A stretch of DNA of 64,000 bases from Cellulosimicrobium funkei (GTDB lineage: Bacteria; Actinomycetota; Actinomycetes; Actinomycetales; Cellulomonadaceae). Shown piece by piece: positions 32,157 through 42,921 of this stretch. Location of the stretch: contig NZ_SOZH01000003.1 of assembly GCF_004519295.1 (NCBI RefSeq), positions 558,001-622,000 on the forward strand, given 5' to 3'. The notes below the pieces were generated by a model that worked only from the letters and a program-made list of their open reading frames with translations, did no database searches and was not told where the DNA came from. The translations under genes and the position numbers were made by a program. How positions within the stretch are numbered: position 1 is the first letter of the stretch; every line of letters begins with the position of its first letter.

Positions 32157-33680
32157 TCAGGCGTTCGCGAGCTCGCGGGCCTCGTCGGCCAGCTGGTCCT
32201 CGTAGCGACGCACGACGCGGCTCACGGTCGACCGCGACGCCGAGACCCGCTGGGCGATCTCGCGCTGGTTGAGGCCCTCGCGCGCGAGCTCGACAATGCG
32301 CCGGTCGCGCTCGGCGGTCGGGTCCTCGCCGAGCGTCGCCTCGACGTCGTCCGCCCTCGTCGCCTCCACGTCCTGCGGCCGCGGGAGGTCGAAGACCTCC
32401 ACGCGGCGCGTGTGGCCCGTCACGGCCGGGGGCTCGGGGGCCGACGACGTCTCCGCCTCCTCGGGGACGGGCTGCTCCCACGGGAGCGGCCGCGTGCGCC
32501 CGAAGATCTCCTTCACCCGCGCCTCGAGGTCCGGCAGGGCCTCGAACGCAGGCTCTGCGGCGCGCGCCTCCTGCGCGGTCTCCGCCTCGGGGACCTCGGC
32601 AGCCGTCTCGGCGGCGGGGAGCTCGCGGGTCACCTCGCGCACCGGCAGGTCGGACGACGGCGCGGCGTCCGACGCGACGTCGTCGGGCACGTCGGCGTCG
32701 GGCGCGCCGGCGTCGGGCGTCACGGCGTCGGGCGTCACGGCGTCGGGCGTCACGGCGTCGGGCGTCACGGCGTCGGCCGGCTGGACCGCGGGGAGAGCCT
32801 CGACCGCATCGGACTCGTCACCGCTCGCGGGCTGGGGTGCGAGCGGAGCCGGGCCGCTCGTCGCGGCGGACACTGCCGCCGCGACAGCCACGACCGCGGG
32901 CGCCTCGGCGGGCGCGGGCGCCCCGGGCGCCGCGACGCCGCCCCTGCCCCGCGCGGTGCCGCGCTTCGCGGAGCTCGCTCCGATGAGGTCGAGCCGGTTG
33001 CCGTGCCGCTCCGCGGCTTCCAGGCGGTCGACCCAGACCTGCATGCGGCGCTCGAAGTCCTCGACCGTCAGCAGCTTGAGCGCGGCATCACGGGCGGCGC
33101 GCTGGCGCTCGTGCGCGGCGCGGACCTTGCGCAGGTCCGCGGGCGAGCCAGCGCTGTCGGCGCGCGCGTCGCGCCACTGCTCCAGGGCGGACACGTACCC
33201 GTGGACGCGCAGCTCACGACGGCGCTCCTCGAGCGTGTGGCCCGTGACCATGTGCCGCTCCCCCACGAGGGCGAGGTGCCACATGAGGGCGGCGACCAGC
33301 GGCGGCACGAACCGGAACACCACCATGTACGGGGTGCTCGCCGTCGGGACGGCGATCTCGTGGAGAGCGGCGAACAGGCCCGACGTTCCCGAGAGCACCC
33401 ACGTGAGCGCGAGGAGCACGCCGTAGGGCCGCCCCTCTAGCGCGGCGTTGCGTGCCATGAGCGCCACGGCGACGAGGCTGATCTCGAGGAAGCCCGCGAG
33501 CCCGTACGCCTCGAGCGGCGACATGTGCGCCACCTCGAGACCGAACAGGACCATGCCGCTGTACGCCAGGGCGGTGGCGATCGTCGCCGCGATGACCACC
33601 GCCACCATCGGGAGGTGCCGGCCGCGATAGCGCACCTGCCGCGGGGAACCGCCCGCGCCGGTCTGGTCCTGCTGTGTCAC
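32157..33680 (-). CDS. DUF2637 membrane protein with C-terminal helix-turn-helix
   Basis: A 507-aa protein. The N-terminal ~160 residues have four predicted transmembrane helices in a DUF2637 domain, the family that includes SpdB-like spread proteins of actinobacterial conjugative plasmids. A charged, probably helical region (~170-260) and a long Ala/Glu/Pro-rich linker follow. That linker contains four perfect copies of a pentapeptide (VTPDA). The last ~40 residues form a helix-turn-helix (RIVELAREGLNQREIAQRVSASRSTVSRVVRRYE) like those in resolvases and sigma factors. A membrane-tethered DNA-binding regulator, or a domesticated plasmid-transfer protein, are both possible. GTG at 33680 has GGAGG 7 bases upstream. 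Confidence 0.8.
   Translation of the reverse strand: MTQQDQTGAGGSPRQVRYRGRHLPMVAVVIAATIATALAYSGMVLFGLEVAHMSPLEAYGLAGFLEISLVAVALMARNAALEGRPYGVLLALTWVLSGTSGLFAALHEIAVPTASTPYMVVFRFVPPLVAALMWHLALVGERHMVTGHTLEERRRELRVHGYVSALEQWRDARADSAGSPADLRKVRAAHERQRAARDAALKLLTVEDFERRMQVWVDRLEAAERHGNRLDLIGASSAKRGTARGRGGVAAPGAPAPAEAPAVVAVAAAVSAATSGPAPLAPQPASGDESDAVEALPAVQPADAVTPDAVTPDAVTPDAVTPDAGAPDADVPDDVASDAAPSSDLPVREVTRELPAAETAAEVPEAETAQEARAAEPAFEALPDLEARVKEIFGRTRPLPWEQPVPEEAETSSAPEPPAVTGHTRRVEVFDLPRPQDVEATRADDVEATLGEDPTAERDRRIVELAREGLNQREIAQRVSASRSTVSRVVRRYEDQLADEARELANA
32711..32770 (-). repeat. Four tandem 15-bp repeats inside the DUF2637 gene
   Basis: The unit CGTCGGGCGTCACGG occurs four times without change in direct tandem and encodes repeated VTPDA units in the linker between the membrane domain and the HTH. 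Copy number is likely to vary by slippage between strains, changing only linker length in steps of five residues. Confidence 0.85.
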
Positions 33681-33805
33681 GTCGTCCTCCGAAAAGTGGT
33701 GTGGGCGCACATATCCCAACACTCAGGACGATCCGCGTCAACGTACCGGAAGGGGCGAACCGCGGGCAGGCACGACCGGCACCGCACGACCTGCCGGGAA
33801 CAGCA

Positions 33806-33839
33806 CGACGCCGCGCCCCCGGACGGGGACGCGGCGTCG
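33806..33839 (-). terminator. Hairpin at the end of the suf operon (copy B)
   Basis: A 10-base perfect outer stem (CGACGCCGCG with its complement at 33830-33839) plus an inner CCCC/GGGG extension. It starts 16 bases after the sufT stop. It matches copy A at 32100-32133 except for one added C on the left arm and one added G on the right, which would pair with each other. Confidence 0.7.
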
Positions 33840-33854
33840 GTCGCAGCGGTGGTC

Positions 33855-34208
33855 TCAGACGTTGAAGCCGAGCGCGCGGAGCTGCTCCTTGCCGTCGTCG
33901 GTGATCTTCTCCGGGCCCCACGGCGGCATCCAGACCCAGTTGACGCGGAAGCCGTCCACGAGGCCTTCGAGCGCCTGCGCGGACTGGTCCTCGATGACGT
34001 CGGTCAGCGGGCACGCCGCGGACGTGAGCGTCATGTCGATGACGGCGTGGTTGTTCTGGTCGATCTGGATGCCGTAGACGAGGCCGAGGTCGACGACGTT
34101 GATGCCGAGCTCGGGGTCGATGACGTCGCGCATCGCCTCCTCGACGTCCGCGACGTTCGGCGGGCTCGGCGTGGCGCCCTCGGCGGGCGCGCCGGTCTCG
34201 GTGGTCAT
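33855..34208 (-). CDS. sufT: Iron-sulfur assembly protein SufT (DUF59/MIP18)
   Basis: A 117-aa DUF59 protein with VEEAMRDVIDPELGINVVDLGLVYGI and the reactive Cys66 in LTSAACPLTD. SufT supports maturation of iron-sulfur proteins, probably in cluster delivery. It is the last gene of the suf operon; its ATG overlaps the sufU stop (ATGA). Confidence 0.93.
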   Translation of the reverse strand: MTTETGAPAEGATPSPPNVADVEEAMRDVIDPELGINVVDLGLVYGIQIDQNNHAVIDMTLTSAACPLTDVIEDQSAQALEGLVDGFRVNWVWMPPWGPEKITDDGKEQLRALGFNV

Positions 34209-34741
34209 CGGTTCTCCTCCGTCGTTCCCCGCGCGGCGAGCGCCGCGTCGGAAGCCATTGCGGTCGATGCGTCGCCCAGCGGGTTCAGGGCGCCCGAGGT
34301 GACGAGCGAGTCGCGCAGCGCGGCCCAGCCGAGCAGGGCGCACTTGATCCGTGCAGGGTAGCGCGAGACGCCCGTGAACACCGTGGCGTCACCGAGCTCG
34401 TCTTCCGCGGCCTCGTCGAGGCCCTTGCCCCGCGAACCCATGAGCTCGCGGAACACGTCGCCGAGGTGCTCGGCCTCCGCGGCGGGGCGTCCCGTCACGA
34501 GGTCGGTGAGCACGGACAGGGACGCCTGCGAGATGCTGCAGCCCTGCCCCTCCCAGCTCACGCGGTCGATCGTGTCGCCGGCGAGCTCGACGCGCAGCGT
34601 CACCTCGTCGCCGCACGTGGGGTTCACCTGGTGCGACTGGCCGCTGGCCGCGCCGTCGGCCACCTCGACCAGGCCCCGACCGTGCGGGGTCTTGGCGTGG
34701 TCCAGGATGACCTGCTGGTACATCTGCTCGATCGAGCTCAT
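34205..34741 (-). CDS. sufU: SUF system sulfur-relay protein SufU
   Basis: A 178-aa IscU-like protein that accepts sulfur from SufS through a zinc site. The ligands match the SufU pattern: C43 and D45 in NPTCGD, C68 in GQGCS, and C134 in RIKCALLGW. The 18-19-residue insertion typical of SufU (GRPAAEAEHLGDVFRELMG) is present, separating it from scaffold-type IscU. A tail of about 35 residues beyond the last motif is Ala-rich. Encoded directly after sufS with an 11-base gap. Confidence 0.94.
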   Translation of the reverse strand: MSSIEQMYQQVILDHAKTPHGRGLVEVADGAASGQSHQVNPTCGDEVTLRVELAGDTIDRVSWEGQGCSISQASLSVLTDLVTGRPAAEAEHLGDVFRELMGSRGKGLDEAAEDELGDATVFTGVSRYPARIKCALLGWAALRDSLVTSGALNPLGDASTAMASDAALAARGTTEENR

Positions 34742-34752
34742 CGGGTCCTCTC

Positions 34753-36881
<2,129 letters not shown>

Positions 36882-36948
36882 CAGTGGTTCTCCAAGAGGT
36901 TCTTGAGCTGGGGGGCGCGCGCGGCGCGCCGGGTCAGAGGAGGTCGGG

Positions 36949-37293
36949 TCAGGTGGGAGCGACGACACGGTCGACGTCGACGAGCACCTGCTCGCCGTCG
37001 ACCGTCACCGGGTAGACCGGCACGGGCCGCATCGCGGGCAGCGCGGTCGGCATGCCGGTCCGCAGGTCGAACTGCGAGCCGTGCAGCCAGCACTCGACGA
37101 AGCAGCCCTCGACCTCCCCGTCGGACAGGGACACGGCCCCGTGCGAGCAGATGTCGGAGATCGCGTGCCACCCGCCGTCGCCGTCGCGCACGACCGCGAC
37201 CTCGACGACGCGCCCGTCCTCGGCCGGGAGTTCGACGCGGAGCGCCTCCTCCGGGCCGAGGTCGGACGTCGTGCAGGCGGGCTGTGCGGTCAC
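36949..37293 (-). CDS. Rieske-type [2Fe-2S] ferredoxin in the suf operon
   Basis: A 114-aa Rieske protein with a complete ligand set: C49 and H51 in CSHGAVSLS, and C68 and H71 in CWLHGSQFD. It resembles the ferredoxin components of non-haem oxygenases. Its fixed place between sufD and sufC in many actinobacteria suggests it supplies electrons during cluster assembly or acts as an early cluster recipient; this is inference. GTG at 37293 overlaps the sufD stop (GTGA). Confidence 0.9.
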   Translation of the reverse strand: MTAQPACTTSDLGPEEALRVELPAEDGRVVEVAVVRDGDGGWHAISDICSHGAVSLSDGEVEGCFVECWLHGSQFDLRTGMPTALPAMRPVPVYPVTVDGEQVLVDVDRVVAPT

Positions 37294-38546
37294 GCCGTCG
37301 CCTCGGCGGGCTCGGCGCTCCCGTCGATGATCGACATGGACTTGCTCAGCTCGCGCTCGATCGCCTCGAGCAGGCGCTCCTCGACCGACGCGACGCCGAT
37401 CTCCTGGATGAGCTCGGCGAAGAAGCCGCGGACGACGAGACGGCGCGCCTCGACCTCCGGGATGCCGCGAGCCTGCAGGTAGAAGAGCTGCTCGTCGTCG
37501 AAGCGGCCGGTCGCGGACGCGTGCCCCGCGCCCTCGATCTCGCCCGTCTCGATCTCGAGGTTCGGCACGGAGTCCGCGCGCGCGCCGTCCGTGAGGACGA
37601 GGTTGCGGTTGAGCTCGTACGTGTCCGTGCCCTCGGCCTCGGCCCGGATGAGCACGTCCCCGACCCACACGGCGTGCGCGCCCTCACCCTGCAGCGCGCC
37701 CTTGTACGTCACGCGGGATTTGCAGCGCGGGACGGCGTGGTCGACGAACAGGCGGTGCTCCTGGTGCTGGTCCGCGTCGGCGAAGTAGAGGCCCACCATC
37801 TCGACCTCGCCGCCCTCGGCGGTGAACTCCGCGTCCGGGGTGACGCGCACGACGTCGCCGCCGAGCGTGACGACCACGTGCTTGAGGCGCGCGTCGCGCC
37901 CGATCCGCGCGCGGTGCGACGACGCGTGCACGGCGCCGTCGGCCCAGTCCTGGACCGACACGACGGTGAGGTGCGCGCCGTCCTCGACGACGATCTCGAC
38001 CGTCTCGTTGAGCGTCGCGGCGCCCACGTGGTCGAGCACGACGACGGCCTCGGAGTGCCGCTCGGCGCGCACGAGGACGTGGCTCGCCGTCGGCGTGGGG
38101 CCGTGGCCCTCGATGCGGACCGAGGTGACGTCGGAGGCGACGGCCTCCTTCGGCACCGTGACGACCGTGGCCTGCTCGAAGGCGTTCCACGCCGTCACGG
38201 CCGTGCGGTCGCCGGGCTTGCCGGCGGTGCCGAGACGCTCGTCGTCGCGGCCGACGATCGTGACCTCGACCTCGGGCGCCTCGACGACCGTGACGCGCAC
38301 GTCGCCGCCGCCGCTCTGCCCGACGATCTTGTCGTCGAACAGGGGCGCGAGGCGCGCCACGGGCGAGAAGCGCCACTCCTCCTCGCGCCCGGAGGGCACG
38401 GGGATGTCGGCGAGGTCGAACGACGTGAGCCGCTCGGCGCGCGAGCCCTGGGGCACGACGACGCCGTGGGAGTGCGCCCCGTCGGCCTGCGCGCGCGAGT
38501 GGTCGGTGGTCAGACCGGCCTCTTCGGGAACGGTGGTGGTGGTCAT
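37290..38546 (-). CDS. sufD: Fe-S assembly protein SufD
   Basis: A 418-aa SufBD-core protein with the right-handed beta-helix repeat pattern (VVTLGGDVVRVTPDAEFTAEGGEVEMVGLYF, HRLFVDHAVPRCKSRVTYKGALQGEGAHAVWVG) and the C-terminal helical segment ARGIPEVEARRLVVRGFFAELI. It forms the SufBC2D scaffold with SufB and SufC. ATG start, 1 base after the sufB stop. Confidence 0.95.
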   Translation of the reverse strand: MTTTTVPEEAGLTTDHSRAQADGAHSHGVVVPQGSRAERLTSFDLADIPVPSGREEEWRFSPVARLAPLFDDKIVGQSGGGDVRVTVVEAPEVEVTIVGRDDERLGTAGKPGDRTAVTAWNAFEQATVVTVPKEAVASDVTSVRIEGHGPTPTASHVLVRAERHSEAVVVLDHVGAATLNETVEIVVEDGAHLTVVSVQDWADGAVHASSHRARIGRDARLKHVVVTLGGDVVRVTPDAEFTAEGGEVEMVGLYFADADQHQEHRLFVDHAVPRCKSRVTYKGALQGEGAHAVWVGDVLIRAEAEGTDTYELNRNLVLTDGARADSVPNLEIETGEIEGAGHASATGRFDDEQLFYLQARGIPEVEARRLVVRGFFAELIQEIGVASVEERLLEAIERELSKSMSIIDGSAEPAEATA

Positions 38547-38547
38547 A

Positions 38548-40008
38548 TCAGCCGACGGACCCTTCCATCTGCAGCTCGATGAGGCGGTTGAGCTCGAGCG
38601 CGTACTCCATGGGCAGCTCGCGCGCGATGGGCTCGACGAACCCGCGCACGATCATGGCCATCGCCTCGGTCTCCTCCATGCCTCGGGACATGAGGTAGAA
38701 CAGCTGGTCCTCGCTCACCCGCGAGACCGTCGCCTCGTGCCCCATGGACACGTCGTCCTCGCGGACGTCGACGTACGGGTAGGTGTCGGACCGGGAGATC
38801 TGGTCGACGAGCAGCGCGTCGCACAGGACCGTCGAGGCCGAGTGCGAGGCGCCCTCGAGCACCTGGACCAGACCGCGGTAGGACGTGCGGCCACCGCCGC
38901 GCGCGACCGACTTCGAGACGATCGACGACGACGTGTGGGGCGCCGCGTGGACCATCTTGGCCCCGGCGTCCTGGTGCTGGCCCTCGCCCGCGAACGCGAT
39001 CGACAGCGTCTCACCGCGCGCGTGCTCGCCGAGCAGGTAGATCGCCGGGTACTTCATGGTGACCTTGGAGCCGATGTTGCCGTCGACCCACTCCATCGTC
39101 GCGCCCTCGGCCGCGGTCGCCCGCTTGGTCACGAGGTTGTAGACGTTGTTCGACCAGTTCTGGATCGTCGTGTAGCGCACGCGGGCGTTCTTCTTCACGA
39201 CGATCTCGACGACCGCGGAGTGCAGCGAGTCCGACGAGTAGATCGGCGCGGTGCAGCCCTCGACGTAGTGCACGTACGAGCCCTCGTCCGCGATGATCAG
39301 CGTCCGCTCGAACTGGCCCATGTTCTCCGTGTTGATGCGGAAGTAGGCCTGCAGCGGGATCTCGACGTGCACGCCCGGCGGCACGTAGACGAACGACCCG
39401 CCCGACCACACGGCCGAGTTGAGCGCGGCGAACTTGTTGTCGCCCGACGGGATGACGGTGCCGAAGTACTCCTGGAAGATCTCCGGGTGCTCGCGCAGCG
39501 CGGTGTCCGTGTCGAGGAAGATGACGCCCTGGCGCTCGAGCTCCTCGTTGATCTGGTGGTAGACCACCTCGGACTCGTACTGCGCGGCGACGCCCGCGAC
39601 GAGGCGCTGCTTCTCCGCCTCGGGGATGCCGAGCTTGTCGTACGTCTCCTTGATGTCCTCGGGCAGGTCGTCCCACGCGGCGGCCTGCTTCTCCGTGGAG
39701 CGCACGAAGTACTTGATGTTGTCGAAGTCGATGCCGGTGAGGTCGGAGCCCCAGCTCGGCATGGGCTTCTTGCCGAACAGGCGCAGCGCCTTGAGGCGCT
39801 GGTTCAGCATCCACTCGGGCTCGTTCTTGAGCCGGGAGATGTTGCGCACGACGTCCTCGTTGAGGCCGCGCTGCGCGATCTGGCCCGCCTCGTCGGAGTC
39901 GTGCCAGCCGTACTCGTAGGCGCCGATCGAGGCGATGATCTCGTCGTCGGTCTGCTTCTCACCGGTCGGCAGGGCCGTGCCGGCGGCGTCCTGGGTGGGA
40001 GCGCTCAT
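38548..40008 (-). CDS. sufB: Fe-S assembly protein SufB
   Basis: A 486-aa scaffold subunit. It begins with the typical [27 protein letters not shown] and includes [42 protein letters not shown] (with the conserved Cys) and the C-terminal [26 protein letters not shown]. No intein is present, unlike mycobacterial SufB. It is the first structural gene after sufR, 94 bases downstream of it. ATG at 40008 is supported by the conserved N-terminus. Confidence 0.97.
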   Translation of the reverse strand: MSAPTQDAAGTALPTGEKQTDDEIIASIGAYEYGWHDSDEAGQIAQRGLNEDVVRNISRLKNEPEWMLNQRLKALRLFGKKPMPSWGSDLTGIDFDNIKYFVRSTEKQAAAWDDLPEDIKETYDKLGIPEAEKQRLVAGVAAQYESEVVYHQINEELERQGVIFLDTDTALREHPEIFQEYFGTVIPSGDNKFAALNSAVWSGGSFVYVPPGVHVEIPLQAYFRINTENMGQFERTLIIADEGSYVHYVEGCTAPIYSSDSLHSAVVEIVVKKNARVRYTTIQNWSNNVYNLVTKRATAAEGATMEWVDGNIGSKVTMKYPAIYLLGEHARGETLSIAFAGEGQHQDAGAKMVHAAPHTSSSIVSKSVARGGGRTSYRGLVQVLEGASHSASTVLCDALLVDQISRSDTYPYVDVREDDVSMGHEATVSRVSEDQLFYLMSRGMEETEAMAMIVRGFVEPIARELPMEYALELNRLIELQMEGSVG

Positions 40009-40102
40009 GGTCGTCCTTCCACTGTCCGTCGTTGCGGGCGGGGGCAGTCGGTACAGGTTCTTCGGGGGAGGTCGTACGGGCGGGGCGGGGCGCCCCTCGG
40101 GG

Positions 40103-40891
40103 TCAGGTCTCGCCCGACGACGGGCGCCCCCGCGCCCGGACGTCGTGGGCCAGGGCGGCTCGCGCCACCCGCGGTGCGGGGGCCGGGACGGAGATCCCGA
40201 CCGGCACGTTCGTGGTGCACGCGTGCGCGCCCGTCGCGAGGGTCGCGAGGCGCTGCACGTGCGAGCCAAGCAGCTTGGCGAAGACCTGGGCCTCCGCCTC
40301 GCACAGCTGGGGGAACTCCTCGGCGACGTGCTGCACCGGGCAGTGCCCCTGGCACAGCTGGACGGCGGAGGTGCCCGGCACGGGGCGCACGCTCGCGGCG
40401 TAGCCGTCGTCGGCGAGCGCGGCGGCGAGCTGGGCCGCGCGGCCCTCGACGTCCGGCGCGTCGAGCCGGTCCGCGTAGCGGTCGGCGAGCTCGGACAGCC
40501 GGTCCTGGGCGAAGCGCTCGACGGCGCCCGGTCCCGCGACGTCGCGCAGGTAGCGCAGCGCCTGCGCGGCGAGGTCGGCGTAGGTGCCGCTGAGCTCGCC
40601 CTGGCCGGCCGACGTCGTCACGTACCGCCGCGCGGGGCGGCCGCGCATCCCGGTGGGGTGCCCGGCGTCGTGCACGGCGACGAGGTCGTCCTCCTCGAGG
40701 AGGGCAAGGTGGCGGCGCACCGCGGCGGGCGTGAGGCCTAGCGTCGCGGCGAGGTCGGCCGCGCTGACGGGGCCCGCGCTCGCGACGAGCTCGAGCACGC
40801 GCTCGCGCGTGCGCCGGTCGACGTCGGCAGCGGGCGCGCCGGAGGGGGCGACGGTACGCAGCGCGTCCGGTCGGACGGCTCCTGCTCCCAT
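40103..40891 (-). CDS. sufR: SufR-type Fe-S-sensing transcriptional regulator
   Basis: A 262-aa winged-helix repressor. The HTH lies at about 40-95 ([30 protein letters not shown]). The C-terminal domain holds four Cys (C180, C184, C197, C225), the first three in the CxxxC-x12-C pattern typical of SufR, which binds an Fe-S cluster and represses the suf operon when clusters are plentiful. ATG at 40891 has GGAGGTGAG directly upstream. It heads the suf operon and is divergent from an ABC exporter. Confidence 0.93.
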   Translation of the reverse strand: MGAGAVRPDALRTVAPSGAPAADVDRRTRERVLELVASAGPVSAADLAATLGLTPAAVRRHLALLEEDDLVAVHDAGHPTGMRGRPARRYVTTSAGQGELSGTYADLAAQALRYLRDVAGPGAVERFAQDRLSELADRYADRLDAPDVEGRAAQLAAALADDGYAASVRPVPGTSAVQLCQGHCPVQHVAEEFPQLCEAEAQVFAKLLGSHVQRLATLATGAHACTTNVPVGISVPAPAPRVARAALAHDVRARGRPSSGET

Positions 40892-40947
40892 GCTCACCTC
40901 CGTGGTCGGTCGGGGGCACGCCTGCGCGCGCAGCGCCCTCGATATAG

Positions 40948-40960
40948 ACAACATGGTTGT
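40948..40960. promoter_or_regulatory. Inverted repeat ACAAC-N3-GTTGT, candidate SufR operator
   Basis: The 13-base inverted repeat lies in an AT-rich island (about 40941-40975) of the 205-base gap between divergent sufR and the ABC ATPase gene, about 57 bases upstream of the sufR start. SufR autoregulation through a site in this gap is expected from the family; this being that site is inference. Confidence 0.4.
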
Positions 40961-41083
40961 TCCCTAATTGTTCCGGCGCAAGCAAGGCGACCCTCAGACG
41001 GGGCCCTGACACGGCGGATGTGGCGTACGCGACACCCCGCGCGACCTGGGCGGGCGCGGGTCGGCGGGCGCGCGCGCTCCGCC

Positions 41084-41089
41084 TAGAAT
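41084..41089 (+). promoter_or_regulatory. -10 box (TAGAAT), leaderless type
   Basis: TAGAAT-N7-GTG immediately before the ABC ATPase gene. This is the closest match to consensus among the leaderless promoters in the window. Confidence 0.65.
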
Positions 41090-41096
41090 CGGCCGG

Positions 41097-42053
41097 GTGC
41101 CCGCCCCCGCCGTGCTCGTGCACGACCTCGTCAAGCGCTACGACGGTCGTGCCGTCGTCGACGGCGTGTCCCTCACCGCCGAGCGCGGCGCGATCACCGC
41201 GGTGCTCGGCCCCAACGGCGCCGGCAAGACGACGACCGTCGAGTGCTGCGAGGGCCTGCGCTCCCCCGACGCCGGACGCGTCGAGGTGCTCGGGCTGCAC
41301 CCGCTGACCGACGCGCGCGAGCTGCGCCCCCGCGTGGGCGTCATGCTCCAGGACGGTGGGCTGCCGACGGGCGTGCGCGCGCTGGAGATGCTGCGGCACG
41401 TCGCGTCGATGTACGCCCGCCCGCGCGACGTCGGCGAGCTCACCGAGCGCCTCGGGCTGGAGAGCTTCGCCCGCACCACCGTCCGGCGCCTGTCCGGCGG
41501 CCAGCGGCAGCGCCTCGCGCTCGCCGCGGCGATCGTCGGGCGGCCCGAGGTCGTCTTCCTCGACGAGCCGAGCGCGGGCATGGACCCGCAGAGCCGCCAC
41601 GCGGTGTGGGAGCTCGTGCGCGAGCTGCGCGCCGAGGGCGTGGGGATCGTCCTCACGACGCACCTCATGGACGAGGCGGAGGACCTCGCGGACCGGGTGT
41701 ACGTCGTCGACCACGGGAAGGTGATCGCGGCGGGCGCGACGCGGGACCTGCTCGAGTCCGGTGCCGACGGCGAGACGGACCGCACGGTCCGCGTCGAGGC
41801 GACGGCGGGCCTGGACCTCGGCGGGCTGCGCGACGCGCTCGCCGCGGCCGACGGCGCCCCCGGCCCCGGGTCGTGGACCGTCGCCGAGCCGCAGCCCGGC
41901 TCGTACACCCTCACCGGCCCCGCCGACCCGGCGACGCTCGTCGCGCTGACGACGTGGCTCGCCGCGCGCGGCGTCCTCGCGTCGCGCGTCACGGTGGGCC
42001 GCCGCACGCTCGAGGACGTGTTCCTCGACCTCACGGGACGGCACCTGCGATGA
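41097..42053 (+). CDS. ABC-2 type exporter, ATP-binding subunit
   Basis: A 318-aa ATPase. Walker A is GPNGAGKTTT, the Q-loop is VGVMLQDGG, the signature is LSGGQRQR, Walker B is VVFLDEPSAGMD, followed by LTTHLMDEAEDLADRV. A C-terminal DrrA-like domain of about 100 residues follows. It pairs with the overlapping permease gene (ATGA). In M. tuberculosis the equivalent pair (Rv1458c/Rv1457c) also sits between suf genes and a ctaA gene. The substrate is unknown. Confidence 0.92.
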   Translation: MPAPAVLVHDLVKRYDGRAVVDGVSLTAERGAITAVLGPNGAGKTTTVECCEGLRSPDAGRVEVLGLHPLTDARELRPRVGVMLQDGGLPTGVRALEMLRHVASMYARPRDVGELTERLGLESFARTTVRRLSGGQRQRLALAAAIVGRPEVVFLDEPSAGMDPQSRHAVWELVRELRAEGVGIVLTTHLMDEAEDLADRVYVVDHGKVIAAGATRDLLESGADGETDRTVRVEATAGLDLGGLRDALAAADGAPGPGSWTVAEPQPGSYTLTGPADPATLVALTTWLAARGVLASRVTVGRRTLEDVFLDLTGRHLR

Positions 42054-42853
42054 CCTCCAACGAGACGCCGTCGGCCGCCGCCGCGGCCCGGGGACCGGCC
42101 GGGACCGAGCTCGCCGCGCCCGCGTGGCGCCGCGTCGCCGCCCAGACGGCGTTCGAGACCCGGATGATCCTGCGCAACGGCGAGCAGCTGCTCGTGACGA
42201 TCATCCTGCCCGTCATGCTCCTGCTCGGCCTCGTGCTCACGTCCTTCGTCGACCTCGACACGGGCGGTGCGTCGCGCGTCGACTTCGTGACGCCGGGCGT
42301 GCTCGCGCTCGCCGTGATGTCGACGGCGTTCACGTCCCAGGCCATCGCGACCGCGTTCGACCGCCGCAACGGCGTGCTGCGCCTCATGTCGACGACCCCC
42401 CTCGGCCGGGGCGGCCTGCTCGCGGGCAAGGTGCTGGGCGTGCTCGCGGTCGAGGTCGTGCAGGTCGTCGTCATCACCGCCGTCGCGCTCGCCCTCGGCT
42501 GGCAGCCCGACGTCGCGGGGATCCCGGCCGCGCTCCTCGCCGTCCTGCTCGGCACGGCGGCGTTCACGTCGCTCGCGATGCTGCTCGCCGGCACGCTGCG
42601 CGCCGAGGGCGTGCTCGCGGTCGCCAACCTCGTGCTCGTGCTCCTCACGGTCGGCGGCGGCGTGCTCGTCCCGGCGGACCAGCTGCCCGGACCGCTCGCG
42701 CACGTCGCCCTATTGCTGCCGTCGGGCGCGCTCGGCGAGGCGATGCGCGGCGCCCTGCTCGACGGCTCCGTCCCGCCGTTCTCGGTCGTCGTGCTGCTGG
42801 GCTGGACCGCCGCGCTCGGCTGGGGCGCGGGCAAGCTCTTCCGCTGGACCTGA
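42050..42853 (+). CDS. ABC-2 type exporter, permease subunit
   Basis: A 267-aa membrane protein with six predicted helices. A cytosolic N-terminus (ETRMILRNGEQLLVTIILPVMLLLGLVL) leads into the first helix, and FTSQAIATAFDRRNGVLRLMSTTPLGRGGLLAGKVLG is the typical ABC-2 coupling region. It is translationally coupled to the ATPase. Its position 5' of ctaA suggests a link with haem or cytochrome biogenesis, which is inference from conserved order only. Confidence 0.9.
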   Translation: MTSNETPSAAAAARGPAGTELAAPAWRRVAAQTAFETRMILRNGEQLLVTIILPVMLLLGLVLTSFVDLDTGGASRVDFVTPGVLALAVMSTAFTSQAIATAFDRRNGVLRLMSTTPLGRGGLLAGKVLGVLAVEVVQVVVITAVALALGWQPDVAGIPAALLAVLLGTAAFTSLAMLLAGTLRAEGVLAVANLVLVLLTVGGGVLVPADQLPGPLAHVALLLPSGALGEAMRGALLDGSVPPFSVVVLLGWTAALGWGAGKLFRWT

Positions 42854-42909
42854 CTCTCCCAGGGCACATCTCACACCCGCAGGATTCCGGGGCTGCGCGC
42901 GCGTCCCGA

Positions 42910-42915
42910 TACCGT
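42910..42915 (+). promoter_or_regulatory. -10 box (TACCGT), leaderless type, for ctaA
   Basis: TACCGT-N6-GTG directly before ctaA, giving ctaA its own promoter in addition to any read-through from the ABC genes. Confidence 0.5.
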
Positions 42916-42921
42916 GGGACC

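Noticed and set aside
32711-32770. Tandem repeats as a CRISPR array
   Set aside because: Units are 15 bases, directly adjacent without spacers, in frame within a coding linker.
34205-34741. Naming the SufU gene iscU (scaffold type)
   Set aside because: The SufU-type insertion and the C/D/C/C zinc ligands, plus adjacency to sufS, indicate SufU.
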